Notes: generated by a model from the sequence alone, not told the origin. Shown: positions 25,813 to 35,361, counted from the stretch's first letter. The stretch: DNA of 64,000 bases from Oleomonas cavernae (GCF_003590945.1 NZ_QYUK01000008.1:434001-498000); one strand, 5' to 3'. A program made the numbers and translations.

Positions 25813-26868
25813 ATGGGCCTGATCTTCAAGCCGACCGAAACCTTCCGGGGCGACTTTTCCTATCGCAACAGCGATGCCGCCCTCCTGCGCTTCCCCTTCC
25901 CGTTCCCGGAAGACGCCTACATGTATGCGGTGAACATCGAGCCCCATGTCCGCGGCGGGCCGACCGCCGCCTACGACCATGTCTTCGATGTCGACGAGCA
26001 TTACATCGCCGAATGCCACGAGCGCGCCCTGGTGCTGGAACAGGATCCACTACGCTGCCAGGTGCTGCCGCACATGATTACGGCGGAATGGGACACGCTG
26101 GAACTGATCATGGAGAGCCTGGCGACGGATTACCCCGCGCAGTTTTCGCTGGCCCGTGAGGGCGACCGCTGGACCTGGGTGAACCGGCCGCTGGGCATCA
26201 CCCAGGCCTTCACCTTCGGCGATGCCGCGACCCTGCCCTGCGGCCCGTTCGAATACATCACCCGCCAGGCCCAGGGCGATTTCACCATCCAGGACCAGCG
26301 CGACGACAACCTGTTCATGGACGGCGGCATGGTCACCACCCAGGCCGACTGGTCGCTGCACGTCGACCTGGGCATGGCGTTCCACGAATGGCATGGGCCG
26401 GTGCCCCTGGCCCACCCGATCGGGGTGTTCGACCGGGCGCTGAAATACCTGCTGCGCCTGCAATACGGCCGGCCGGTGCGGCGCCTGAACTGGACCATGA
26501 CCATCAACCCGCGCCTGGACACCTCGCCCGAGAATTACCCCGTGTGGGGGCCTGACCGCACCACGATCACGCCCGACAACGTGGCCGACAAAGTGCACCT
26601 TAGGGTCGAATTGCAGACCCTGTTCCGCCTGCCACGCTCCAACGGCGTGCTGTTCGGCATCCGCTGCTACCTCGCCTCGGTGCGGGAACTGGCCCGGGTG
26701 CCGAAATATGCCAGGCGGCTGCACCGGGTGCTGCGCGACCTGCCGCCGGAGATCATCGACTACAAGGGCCTGACCCGGTTCCGGCCGATGGTGATCGACT
26801 GGCTGGCCCCGTTCGACGACGGCGCCCCGCTCGCCAGCGGCACCGCGCCGGAGATCGATGCGCTCTAA
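25813..26868 (+). CDS. dmmC: Dimethylamine monooxygenase DUF3445/haem N-demethylase-type subunit DmmC
   Basis: A 351-residue DUF3445 protein, the family of haem-dependent oxidative N-demethylase alpha subunits. The series NEWx-like segments ITAEWDTLELIMESL, MVTTQADWSLHVDLGM, HGPVPLAHP and LRVELQTLFRLPRSNGVLFG are the family's conserved core. It is taken to be the oxygen-activating subunit of dimethylamine monooxygenase. ATG 25813 follows GAGG and lies 7 bp after dmmB. Together dmmDABC matches the order reported for methylotrophic proteobacteria. Confidence 0.87.
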   Translation: MGLIFKPTETFRGDFSYRNSDAALLRFPFPFPEDAYMYAVNIEPHVRGGPTAAYDHVFDVDEHYIAECHERALVLEQDPLRCQVLPHMITAEWDTLELIMESLATDYPAQFSLAREGDRWTWVNRPLGITQAFTFGDAATLPCGPFEYITRQAQGDFTIQDQRDDNLFMDGGMVTTQADWSLHVDLGMAFHEWHGPVPLAHPIGVFDRALKYLLRLQYGRPVRRLNWTMTINPRLDTSPENYPVWGPDRTTITPDNVADKVHLRVELQTLFRLPRSNGVLFGIRCYLASVRELARVPKYARRLHRVLRDLPPEIIDYKGLTRFRPMVIDWLAPFDDGAPLASGTAPEIDAL

Positions 26869-26907
26869 CGCCAACGCTTGGCTGCCTTGACGATCCTGGG
26901 CTTGTTG

Positions 26908-26933
26908 CGCACCGTGCCAGCCCGCACGGTGCG
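26908..26933 (+). terminator. Strong 10-bp hairpin between dmmC and the dehydrogenase gene
   Basis: CGCACCGTGC and GCACGGTGCG form a perfect 10-bp stem with the loop CAGCCC. No T run follows. It may stabilise the upstream dmm mRNA 3' end or partly terminate transcription before the glycerate genes. Confidence 0.5.
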
Positions 26934-26962
26934 GACAAAGTCCATCTCAAGGGCCACTGCCG

Positions 26963-27934
26963 ATGACGTCCCTGCCCCGCATCGTTTTCCTCGACAGCGA
27001 CACGCTTTCGCCCCAGACCCGGCTGCGGGCGCCGGATTTCGCCCATGAGCTGACCCTCCATCCGCGGACCAAAGCGGCGGAAGTCGCGGAAAAAATCGCC
27101 CAGGCGGACGTGGTCATCACCAACAAGGTACCGGTCCGGGCCGAGGCGATCGCCGGTGCCGCAAAGCTGAAACTGATCGCTGTGGCCGCCACCGGTACCG
27201 ACAATGTCGACCTCAAGGCCTGTGCCGAGCGCGGCATCACGGTCAGCAATATCCGCGGCTATGCCGTCAACACCGTGCCGGAACACACCTTCGCCCTGAT
27301 CCTGGCCCTGCGCCGCAGCATCGTCGCCTATCGCCAGTCGGTGCTGGACGGCCGCTGGCAGGATGCCGGGCAGTTCTGCTATTTCGACTATCCCATGAAA
27401 GATCTCGCCGGCTCGACCTTGGGCGTCATCGGCGGCGGCACCTTAGGAAAGGCCGTGGCCAGGCTGGGCCAGGCCTTCGGCATGACGGTGATCTTCGCCG
27501 GCCGCAAGGGGGCAAGCGAGGTGCCGCCCGACCGCACCCCGTTCGAGACGGTCCTGCGCACCAGCGATGTGCTCACCCTGCACCTGCCCCTGACGCCGGC
27601 GACCCGCAACCTGATCGCAGGCCCCGAATTCGCCCTGATGGCGCGCCAACCGCTGATCGTCAACACCGCGCGCGGCGGCCTGATCGACGAGGCGGCACTG
27701 GGCGAGGCCCTGGCCCGGGGCCAGGTCGCCGGCGCTGGCATCGATGTGGCAACGCCCGAACCGCCGCCGCCCGATCATCCCCTGATGGCCCTGGCCAAGC
27801 TGCCCAATGTGATCGTCACCCCGCATGTCGGCTGGGCGGCGCAGGAGGCGATCCAGGCCCTGGCCGACCAGTTGATCGACAATGTCGATGCCTTCTGGCG
27901 CGGTGCCCCGCGCAATTGCGTCACCCCGGCATGA
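26963..27934 (+). CDS. D-2-hydroxyacid dehydrogenase, probable hydroxypyruvate reductase/glycerate dehydrogenase
   Basis: A 323-residue NAD(P)-dependent dehydrogenase. The Rossmann motif is GVIGGGTLGKAVARLGQAFG, the Arg of the active site lies in NTARGGLIDE, and the Glu/His pair in GIDVATPEPPPPDHPL and VTPHVGWAA. Family members reduce hydroxypyruvate or glyoxylate. The overlapping glycerate kinase gene makes hydroxypyruvate to D-glycerate the best guess, a serine-cycle/photorespiratory-type step that fits C1 or glyoxylate assimilation. A GGG-containing weak ribosome site precedes ATG 26963. Confidence 0.85.
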   Translation: MTSLPRIVFLDSDTLSPQTRLRAPDFAHELTLHPRTKAAEVAEKIAQADVVITNKVPVRAEAIAGAAKLKLIAVAATGTDNVDLKACAERGITVSNIRGYAVNTVPEHTFALILALRRSIVAYRQSVLDGRWQDAGQFCYFDYPMKDLAGSTLGVIGGGTLGKAVARLGQAFGMTVIFAGRKGASEVPPDRTPFETVLRTSDVLTLHLPLTPATRNLIAGPEFALMARQPLIVNTARGGLIDEAALGEALARGQVAGAGIDVATPEPPPPDHPLMALAKLPNVIVTPHVGWAAQEAIQALADQLIDNVDAFWRGAPRNCVTPA

Positions 27935-29169
27935 CCGGCGACAAAGAGATCCTGCGCGGCCTGTTCGACGCCGCCCTGGCCGCCGCCCTGCCCGACGGCC
28001 GCTTTGCCGGCCGCCTGCCACCGCCGCCTAGGGGCCGCACCATCGTGCTTGGTGCCGGCAAGGGGGCCGCCCGCATGGCCCAGGCCTTCGAGGCCGCCTG
28101 GGAATACCCTTGCGAGGGCCTGGTCGTCACCCGTTACGGCCATGGCGCGGCAACACGATCGATCGAGGTGGTCGAGGCCTCGCATCCCGTGCCCGACGCG
28201 GCGGGCGAGCGCGCAGCCGCGCGCATCCTGGCGCTTGCAGCCGGGGCCGGGGCCGACGACCTGGTGATCTGCCTGATCTCGGGCGGGGCCTCGGCCCTGC
28301 TGGCCCTGCCCGCCCACGGCATCACGCTGGAGACCAAGCGGCGCATCAACAAGGCCCTGCTCAAATCCGGTGCCGCGATCGACGAGATGAACGCGGTGCG
28401 CAAGGCCATGTCGGCGATCAAGGGCGGCCGGCTGCTCGCCGCCGCCCAGCCGGCGCGCTGCATCACCTACCTGATCTCGGACGTGCCGGGCGACGAGCCG
28501 GCCATCATCGGCTCCGGCCCCACCATCCCGGATGCGACGCCGGTCGAGGCGGCGCTGAGCATCCTGGCCCGCCATCGGATCGAGGTGGAACCGGCACTTG
28601 CCACGGCGATCAGGGCGAACACTTTACCCCAGGTGTTGCCCGGCGAGATCCATATGCTGGCAACGCCGAAGATGGCACTGGATGCCGCGGCGGCCCATGC
28701 CCGTTCGCTGGGGTTCACCCCCCTGATCCTGGGCGATGCCATCGAGGGTATTGCGACCGAGGTGGCGACGGTCATGGCCGGCATCGCCCAAAGTGCCGCC
28801 CGCCACGGTGCGCCGGTGGCCCGGCCGGCGGTGCTGCTGTCGGGCGGGGAAACCACGGTGATGGTCAAGGGCCATGGCCGCGGCGGGCGCAATGCCGAAT
28901 TCCTGCTGGCACTGGCCCTGCGCCTGGACGGCCTGGCCGGCGTGTCGGCCATCGCCTGCGACACTGATGGTATCGACGGCTCGCAAGACAATGCCGGCGC
29001 CTGGATCGGCCAGGATATCCTGGCCCAGGCAAGATCACGCGGGCTCGATGCCCGCGCCTTCCTCGACAACAACGACGCCTACAGCTTCTTCGCGGCGCTG
29101 GACCGCCTGGTGGTGACCGGCCCGACCCTGACCAATGTCAACGATTTCAGGGCGATTTTGATCCGGTAG
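27931..29169 (+). CDS. Glycerate 2-kinase (MOFRL family)
   Basis: A 412-residue GckA/TtuD-type kinase that phosphorylates D-glycerate to 2-phosphoglycerate. Typical motifs: VLGAGKGAARMAQAFE, the GGASALLALPA loop, KAMSAIKGGRLLAAA, YLISDVPGD, and the C-terminal MOFRL segment SGGETTVMVKGHGRGGRNAEF. ATG 27931 overlaps the preceding stop (ATGA). It links glycerate, from C1 or glyoxylate metabolism, to central carbon metabolism. Confidence 0.92.
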   Translation: MTGDKEILRGLFDAALAAALPDGRFAGRLPPPPRGRTIVLGAGKGAARMAQAFEAAWEYPCEGLVVTRYGHGAATRSIEVVEASHPVPDAAGERAAARILALAAGAGADDLVICLISGGASALLALPAHGITLETKRRINKALLKSGAAIDEMNAVRKAMSAIKGGRLLAAAQPARCITYLISDVPGDEPAIIGSGPTIPDATPVEAALSILARHRIEVEPALATAIRANTLPQVLPGEIHMLATPKMALDAAAAHARSLGFTPLILGDAIEGIATEVATVMAGIAQSAARHGAPVARPAVLLSGGETTVMVKGHGRGGRNAEFLLALALRLDGLAGVSAIACDTDGIDGSQDNAGAWIGQDILAQARSRGLDARAFLDNNDAYSFFAALDRLVVTGPTLTNVNDFRAILIR

Positions 29170-29177
29170 GTCGAGTC

Positions 29178-29317
29178 CCCTCTCCGCCGTTTGCGGGGGA
29201 GAGGGAGGGGCCCATTGCGTCAGCAATGGGAGGGTGAGGTGGTGGGCCGGGACAGATCTCACTCTATGCCATCGACCCACCTCACCCAACCCTCTCCCCC
29301 CTGAAGGGCGGAGAGGG
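29178..29317 (+). repeat. Dispersed palindromic repeat family A, copy 3
   Basis: 140 bp starting CCCTCTCCGCCGTTTGCGGG and ending GGGCGGAGAGGG. It lies between the convergent glycerate kinase and purU genes and ends three bases before the purU stop. It is almost identical to copy 2 in the first 70 bp. Confidence 0.85.
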
Positions 29318-29320
29318 CTA

Positions 29321-30183
29321 CTACCCCCGGAACACCACCGTCTTGTGACCGTTCAGCAGGACGCGGTCATCCAGGTGGTAGGCCAGCGCGCGGGCCAGCA
29401 CGCGACGCTCGATATCGCGGCCCTTGGCCACCAGTTCCTCGGCCGAATCGTGGTGGGTGATGCGTTCCACGTCCTGTTCGATGATCGGGCCTTCGTCGAG
29501 GTCGGAGGTGACGTAATGCGCCGTCGCCCCGATCAGCTTGACGCCCCTGGCATGGGCCTGGTGATAGGGCTTGGCCCCTTGAAGCCGGGCAGGAAGGAAT
29601 GGTGGATATTGATGCAACGCCCGGTCAGCTTGGCCGCCAGCCCGTCCGAGAGGACCTGCATGTAACGGGCCAGGACCACGACGTCCGTGCCCGTCTCCTT
29701 GACCAGGGCCCAGATCGCCGATTCCTGTTCCAGCTTGGTTCCCTTGCTGACCGGCATGTGGTGGAAGGGAATGCCGTCGAAATCGAGGTGGGGATAGGTC
29801 TCGCGCGGGTGGTTGGAGACGACCGCCGCGATCTCCATCGGGATCTCGCCGATGCGCCAGCGATAGAGCAGGTCGGCCAGGCAATGATCGAACTTGGAGG
29901 CGAGCAGCATCACCTTGCGCTTCTCGCCCCGCTGGCGAAGGCCCCAGTTCATGCCGAATTCCTCGGCGATGGCGGCAAAGCCCGCACGCACCTCGGCGAA
30001 GCTGGCCTTGGGGGTCACCTGGTTGAACACCACGCGCATGAAGAAGCGCCCGGTTTCGGTATCGTCGAACTGGTGCGCCTCCAGGATATTGCCGCCGACC
30101 TCGAACAGATAGGTCGATACCCGGGCGACGATGCCCGGGCGGTTGGGGCAGGACAGGGTCAGAATCGCGTCATGGGCGGACAT
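29321..30183 (-). CDS. purU: Formyltetrahydrofolate deformylase PurU (frameshift near 29577)
   Basis: Hydrolyses 10-formyl-tetrahydrofolate to formate and tetrahydrofolate. It has an N-terminal ACT domain ([20 protein letters not shown]) and a formyltransferase-like catalytic domain ([42 protein letters not shown], then [12 protein letters not shown]). The frame breaks at a four-base run (29575-29578, GGGG on the coding strand); one more G restores [20 protein letters not shown] and a normal 287-residue protein. As the last gene of the N-methylglutamate operon it would dispose of methylamine-derived C1 units as formate. Confidence 0.88.
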
Positions 30184-30246
30184 GGTTTGCTCGTCGGCTA
30201 GATTGAGAATCCGGGGTGGTGGGAAGAGCGCGCGCCGCGCCGCCCC

Positions 30247-30819
30247 TCAACCTCGTCCCTTGGCGGGAACAACCTCGATCCCGAATTCGGCACCGCTGGC
30301 AATCAGCCAAGCCATGAAACTCACCCAATAGCTGCGCGCGATCAAAAGCGCGAAACGGGGCGTCGCGTCAAGGCACCAAAGGGTGACGCCGATATGGGCG
30401 ACGATGGTGGTCGCGGCACTCCCGGGCGGGAAGGCAGCCGCATGCAGGTCCAGCGGCACGCCCTTGGCCAGGCATTTCAAGACCGACGGACCCGACAGGG
30501 TCACCGGGACGAAGCCGTCGCTCTGCTCGGTGACTGAGGCAACGCCATGCAGGCTGCGGCCGAGATCGGGCGGCGCGCCCAGGACCAGCCAGCGCCCGGG
30601 GCCAACCGCCACTGCCCCCAGTGCCCCCGCACCGACATGGGCCGGGCGCCTGGGCAGGGTCAGGCCGTAATTGATCGCCATCAGTTCGGCCAGGCCGGCC
30701 GCGCCGTGGCGGCGCTCGGCCACGCTGGCGATCGACAGGCCTTCGATCACCTCCGCGGTGACACCGGCCAGGCCCTCGGCCACACCATGACGGCCATAGA
30801 TCTGCGCGGTCTCAAGCAC
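30247..30819 (-). CDS. mgdD: N-methylglutamate dehydrogenase subunit D (sarcosine oxidase gamma-like)
   Basis: A 190-residue protein of the SoxG family (small GcvT-like fold), ending with VTLWCLDATPRFALLIARSYW, a family signature. The GTG start at 30819 overlaps the mgdC stop codon and has GGGGGAG upstream; the longer reading from 30933 runs antiparallel through mgdC coding sequence in another frame. It is the fourth subunit of the sarcosine-oxidase-like complex. The context with gmaS and mgsABC favours N-methylglutamate over sarcosine as substrate. Confidence 0.83.
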   Translation of the reverse strand: MLETAQIYGRHGVAEGLAGVTAEVIEGLSIASVAERRHGAAGLAELMAINYGLTLPRRPAHVGAGALGAVAVGPGRWLVLGAPPDLGRSLHGVASVTEQSDGFVPVTLSGPSVLKCLAKGVPLDLHAAAFPPGSAATTIVAHIGVTLWCLDATPRFALLIARSYWVSFMAWLIASGAEFGIEVVPAKGRG

Positions 30820-33754
30820 GGAGCCGCTCCCCCGCCGGATCGACGAACACCGGGTTGCAAACCTCGACCAGGATATCGCCCAGCCCACGCACCGGATCGA
30901 CCGCGCGCACCTGTTGGCCCAGGCGCGTGGCACCTTCCGCCATCAGCCCCAGGCCGATCCAGGTGTCGGTGTGCGGCGAATAGGCGACCGAGGTCACGTA
31001 ACCCAGGTCGTTGGCCGCATCCGCCGGCGCGCCCGTGGCAATGAAGTGGGCACCGGCCCGCAGGCGCGCCTTGGGATCGACCGGGCGCAGGCCCACCAGG
31101 CTGGGCCGCCGGGGATCGGTCAGGCCCGGGCGATCGGCCATCACCTTGCCGATGAAGTCCTTCTTGGCCGACATCATCCGCCCCAGCCCCAGGTCCATGG
31201 CCGTGGTCTGGCCCGAGAGTTCGTTGCCGGCCGGATGGCCCTTCTCGATGCGCATCACGCCCATCGCCTCGGTCCCGTAAGGCGTGGCACCGGCCGCCAG
31301 CAGGGCATCGGCCACGGCCGGGGCCTGGGCCGCCGGCACCGCCAGCTCGTAGGCCAATTCGCCGGAGAAGGAGAGGCGGAAGAGCCGTGCCTTGATGCCG
31401 CCCAGCACCGTCAGTTCCAGCACGCCCATATAGGGCAGCGCGATATTGGAAATATCGAACCGGGCATCGACCAGCCTGGCCAAGGTCTCGCGCGATTTCG
31501 GTCCTGCCACGGCGATCTGCGCCCATTGATCGGAGATCGAGGTCAGTTGCACGTCCAGTTGCGGCCACAGCACCTGCAGGCAGAATTCCAGGTGCTGGAA
31601 CACTTTCACCGCATTGGCCGTCGTCGTGGTCATGACGAAGTGATCGGAGGCGAGGCGTGCCGTGGTGCCGTCGTCCATGACCATGCCGTCCTCGCGCAGC
31701 ATGACGCCGTAGCGCGCCTTGCCCAGGCCAAGGCTCGAGAACATGTTGATATAGACCCGGTCGAGCAGGGCTGCGGCGTCCGGCCCCTGGATATCGATTT
31801 TTCCTAAGGTGGAGACATCGCAAAAGCCGACGCTGCCGCGCACGGTTTGCACTTCCCGGGTTACGGTGGCCAGCCAGTCGCGCTCGCCGGCTTTCGGGAA
31901 ATACTGTGCCCGTAGCCACGGGCCGGCCTCGACGAAGACCGCGCCCTGCGCCTTGGCCCATTCATGGGTGGGGGTGAGCCGCGTGGGACGGAAATCCTTG
32001 CCGCGATGGTGCCCGGCCAGCGCGCCGATGGCGACCGGCGTCCAGGGCGGGCGGAACATGGTGGTGCCGGTCTGCGCAATGCCCTGCCCGGTCAGCGCCG
32101 CCATCACGGCCAGGCCGTTCACATTGGCGGTCTTGCCCTGGTCGGTCGCCATGCCCAGCGTGGTGTAACGTTTCAGATGCTCGACCGAACGGAAACCCTC
32201 GGCATGCGCCAGCGTGATGTCCTTCACGGTGACATCGTTCTGGAAATCGATGAAGGCCGGCCCTTTGCCATCCTCGACCAGCCAGAAGGCGCGGATCGAC
32301 GCCGGCTCATCAGATGCCTTGGGCACGGCGCCCGCCTCGATGCCAAGGGCCGATGCCGCCGCCCATGCACCGTCAGCCAGGCAGGCGGCAAGGGTCAGCT
32401 TGCCGGCGGCAGCACCCGCGGCGATCAGGCCAGGGGGTGCCTTGCCGGGGACGAAAGCGGCCAGCGCCGCGTCCCACACCGGCCGGCCGCCGTGATGGCT
32501 GGTCAGGTGCAGGTTGGGCGACCAGCCGCCGGAGACGGCAAGGCCGTCGACCGCGATCTTGCGCCGGGCACCGCCCGCGACGAGCTCGATTGTTTTCAGA
32601 CGCTTGCCGGCCGTACCGATCACCCGGCCGCCCAGAACGACCTCGACACCCAGTTTCGCCAGCGGCGCGGCCAAGGCCGGATCCACCGTCTCGCGCACAT
32701 CGATCACCGCCGCGATATTCACCCCGGCGGCGGCCATGTCCGCGGCGGCACTCCAGGCGGAATCATTATTGGCGAAGACCGCCAACCGCTCGGCCACGAC
32801 AACGCCGAAGCGCCGGGCATAGGCCCGCGCCGCACCGGCGGTCATGATCCCCGGCCGGTCGTTGTTGCCGAAAGGGATCGGCCGTTCGGTGGCGCCCGCC
32901 GCCAGCACCGCCGCCTTGGCCGAGATCTGCCACAGGCGCTGGCGCGGGCAGAACGGCGGCGGCAGGGCCATGTGATCCGCCACCCGTTCCAGGGCGCCAT
33001 AGGTGCCGTGGTCGAACACGCCGAAGACACTGGTGCGCGGCATCACCGTAACCGTGGACGCGGCGGCCAGTTCGGCCGCCGCCTGTGCGGCCCAATCCAA
33101 CCCCGCCATACCATTGATCTCGGCTGTCTCGGCCAGCAGGCGCCCGCCCAGGCGGTGATCTTCCTCGGCCAGGATCACCCGCTTGCCGGCCCGCGCGGCA
33201 GCCAGCGCGGCCATCAGGCCGGCCGGACCGCTGCCGATGACCAGCAGATCGCAGAAGGCGAAAGCCTTTTCGTAAGTGTCGGGATCTGCCTGCGTCGCCG
33301 CCCGGCCCAGGCCGGCGGCACGGCGGATCGCGGGTTCGTAGAGCTTCTCCCAGAAGGCGGCCGGCCACATGAAGGTCTTGTAATAGAAGCCCGCGCCAAA
33401 GAACGGCGCCGCCAGGCGGTTCACCGACAGGACATCAAAATTCAGGCTTGGCCAGCGGTTCTGGCTGGCGGCCTCGAGGCCGTCGTAAAGCTCGACCATG
33501 GTGGCACGGCTGTTGGGCTCGCGCCGCGCGCCGCCGCGCAGTTCGACCAGCGCATTGGGCTCCTCCGGCCCGGCGGAGGCGATACCGCGCGGCCGGTGAT
33601 ACTTGAACGAGCGGCCGACCAGGGTCACGCCATTGGCGAGCAGGGCCGAGGCCAGGGTATCGCCGCCATGCCCGGTGAAGGCCTTGCCGTCGAAGCTGAA
33701 ACCCAGCGCGGTGCCACGATCGATCAGGCCGCCGCTGGCAAGACGCCGGCTCAT
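30812..33754 (-). CDS. mgdC: N-methylglutamate dehydrogenase subunit C (sarcosine oxidase alpha-like)
   Basis: 980 residues. The N-terminal ~110 form the SoxA-type domain with SFKYHRPRGIASAGPEEPNA. A dinucleotide-binding domain starts near residue 171 (LLVIGSGPAGLMAALAAARA, EEDHRLGGRL), with a second nucleotide segment NNDSAWSAAADMAAAG. The C-terminal ~390 residues are a GcvT-like tetrahydrofolate domain (VGFCDVSTLGKIDIQGPDA, LSFSGELAYELAV, MGVMRIEKGH). It oxidises the N-methyl group and hands the C1 unit to folate. ATG 33754 overlaps the mgdB stop (ATGA). The length is as expected for SoxA (about 970-1000). Confidence 0.9.
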   Translation of the reverse strand: MSRRLASGGLIDRGTALGFSFDGKAFTGHGGDTLASALLANGVTLVGRSFKYHRPRGIASAGPEEPNALVELRGGARREPNSRATMVELYDGLEAASQNRWPSLNFDVLSVNRLAAPFFGAGFYYKTFMWPAAFWEKLYEPAIRRAAGLGRAATQADPDTYEKAFAFCDLLVIGSGPAGLMAALAAARAGKRVILAEEDHRLGGRLLAETAEINGMAGLDWAAQAAAELAAASTVTVMPRTSVFGVFDHGTYGALERVADHMALPPPFCPRQRLWQISAKAAVLAAGATERPIPFGNNDRPGIMTAGAARAYARRFGVVVAERLAVFANNDSAWSAAADMAAAGVNIAAVIDVRETVDPALAAPLAKLGVEVVLGGRVIGTAGKRLKTIELVAGGARRKIAVDGLAVSGGWSPNLHLTSHHGGRPVWDAALAAFVPGKAPPGLIAAGAAAGKLTLAACLADGAWAAASALGIEAGAVPKASDEPASIRAFWLVEDGKGPAFIDFQNDVTVKDITLAHAEGFRSVEHLKRYTTLGMATDQGKTANVNGLAVMAALTGQGIAQTGTTMFRPPWTPVAIGALAGHHRGKDFRPTRLTPTHEWAKAQGAVFVEAGPWLRAQYFPKAGERDWLATVTREVQTVRGSVGFCDVSTLGKIDIQGPDAAALLDRVYINMFSSLGLGKARYGVMLREDGMVMDDGTTARLASDHFVMTTTTANAVKVFQHLEFCLQVLWPQLDVQLTSISDQWAQIAVAGPKSRETLARLVDARFDISNIALPYMGVLELTVLGGIKARLFRLSFSGELAYELAVPAAQAPAVADALLAAGATPYGTEAMGVMRIEKGHPAGNELSGQTTAMDLGLGRMMSAKKDFIGKVMADRPGLTDPRRPSLVGLRPVDPKARLRAGAHFIATGAPADAANDLGYVTSVAYSPHTDTWIGLGLMAEGATRLGQQVRAVDPVRGLGDILVEVCNPVFVDPAGERLRA

Positions 33755-34002
33755 GATCGGCCGCCCCGGGCCAGCCGGGCGCCGGTCACGCTGTGATCCA
33801 GGGTGTCGCGCTCCACCACCAGCCAGCTACGACAGCCCTGGCCGTGGTACCACAGTTCCTGCAGCAGGCCCGCCGGATTGTCGCGCAGATAGACATAGTC
33901 GTGGAAACCCTCGGCCGTTTCCGGCCGGTGCGGGCCGGCATCGCCCAGGTAGCTGAATTCATGGGCGTCGCGCAGGCCGCAGAAGGGACAGGGCAGTTTC
34001 AT
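33751..34002 (-). CDS. mgdB: N-methylglutamate dehydrogenase subunit B (sarcosine oxidase delta-like)
   Basis: An 83-residue SoxD protein. CPFCGLRDAHEFSYLGDAG at the N-terminus gives two zinc-ligand cysteines and a His, and HGQGCRSWLVVERDTLDH is the family's C-terminal signature. It is a small structural zinc subunit of heterotetrameric sarcosine-oxidase-like enzymes. It overlaps mgdC and is one base from mgdA. Confidence 0.9.
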   Translation of the reverse strand: MKLPCPFCGLRDAHEFSYLGDAGPHRPETAEGFHDYVYLRDNPAGLLQELWYHGQGCRSWLVVERDTLDHSVTGARLARGGRS

Positions 34003-34003
34003 C

Positions 34004-35256
34004 TCAATGCAGGTTCGGCTGCGCGCCGACCCCTTTCTCGTCGATCAGATGGCCGGTCGCGAAGCGGTCCAGGCGATAGGCGGCACTCGTCCCATGGGGC
34101 TCGTCCTTGGCCAGGGTCCAGGCGAAGCAGAAGCCGGACGCCGGCGTCGCCTTGAAGCCGCCATAGCACCAGCCGGCATTGAGGTAGAGGCCGGGCCTGG
34201 GCGTCTTGTCGATGATCGGGCTGCCGTCCATCGACATGTCCATGATCCCGCCCCACATCCGCAGCAGGCGCAGCCGGCCGATCACCGGCATCAGGGCCAT
34301 GCCCCCTCCGCCACATCCTCCACCACCGGCATATTGCCGCGCTGGGCATAGGAATTGTAACCGTCGATATCGCCGCCGAAGACCAGCCCGCCCTTGTCGG
34401 ACTGGCTGACATAGAAATGCCCGGCGCCATAGGTCACCACGCCGTCGATCAGCGGCTTGATGCCCTCGGAGACGAAGGCCTGCAAGGCATGGGATTCGAT
34501 GGGCAGGCGCAGCCCGGCCAGTTTTGCCACGCGCGAGGTGTTGCCGGCCACCGCCAGGCCCACCTTGCCCGCCCGGATCGGCCCGCGGCTGGTCTCGACG
34601 CCGGTGATGGTTTCACCCTCCGTCAAAAAGCCTGTCACCTCGCAGTTCTGGATGATGTCGACGCCCAGCCTGTCGGCCGCCCGGGCATAGCCCCAGACCA
34701 CCGCATCGTGCCGCGCCGTGCCGCCGCGCCGGTGCAGCAGGCCGCCCTGGATGGGAAAGCGGGCATTGTCGAAATCGGCGAAGGGAACGAAGGGCCGCAC
34801 CTGGTCGCGGTCGAGCAGTTCGGCATCTACGCCGTGCAGGCGCAGGGCATTGCCGCGCCTGGCATAGGCATCGCGCTGGGCATCGGAATGGTAGAGGTTC
34901 AACACACCGCGCTGGCTGACCATGGTGTTGTAGTTGAGGTCCTGTTCCAGGCGTTCCCACAGCTTCATCGAGAATTCGTAGAACGGGATGTTGCCGGGCA
35001 GGAGGTAGTTGGAGCGGATGATGGTGGTGTTGCGCCCGGCATTGCCGCCGCCGATCCAGCCCTTCTCGATCACCGCCACATTGCGGATGCCGTGTTCCCT
35101 GGCCAGGTAATAGGCCGTCGCCAGCCCATGCCCGCCGCCGCCGATGATGACCACGTCATAGGCAGGCTTGGGCGAGGCATCACGCCACGCCGGCCGCCAC
35201 CGCTTGTTGCCGGTCAGCGCGTTGGCAAGGATGGCGAAGGCGGAGTAACGCATCAT
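34004..35256 (-). CDS. mgdA: N-methylglutamate dehydrogenase subunit A (sarcosine oxidase beta-like; frameshift near 34304)
   Basis: A 417-residue FAD/FMN subunit after correction. The FAD motif is VVIIGGGGHGLATAYYLARE, followed by GNAGRNTTIIRSNYLL, the SoxB-type flavin-attachment neighbourhood. Further on are GGLLHRRGGTARHDAVVWGY and, after the break, RMWGGIMDMSMDGSPIID and LNAGWCYGGFK. The frame breaks at a C5 run (34302-34306; G5 on the coding strand); one added G joins the two parts. It forms the catalytic core with mgdC. A family B repeat separates it from gmaS. Confidence 0.88.
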
Positions 35257-35266
35257 GCTCTGCTTG

Positions 35267-35361
35267 CGTCATCCCGGCGAAGGCCGGGATCCACGGTGGT
35301 GGCAATACGGGTGCGCCCCAGTGTTCCACGACAGTGGATCCCGGCCTTCGCCGGGATGACG
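35267..35361. repeat. Dispersed palindromic repeat family B, copy 2 (inside the mgs-gma-mgd operon)
   Basis: Starts CGTCATCCCGGCGAAGGCCG and ends with its reverse complement GGCCTTCGCCGGGATGACG. It fills the gmaS-mgdA gap (35257-35377). In RNA it can form either two small hairpins or one long stem of about 25 bp, so it could act as a transcript-stability or partial-termination element between the synthase half and the dehydrogenase half of the operon. Confidence 0.85.

Noticed and set aside
31964-33796. 610-codon plus-strand frame
   Set aside because: Antisense to mgdC (sarcosine oxidase alpha-like), which has full domain structure; the plus-strand translation has no recognisable motif.
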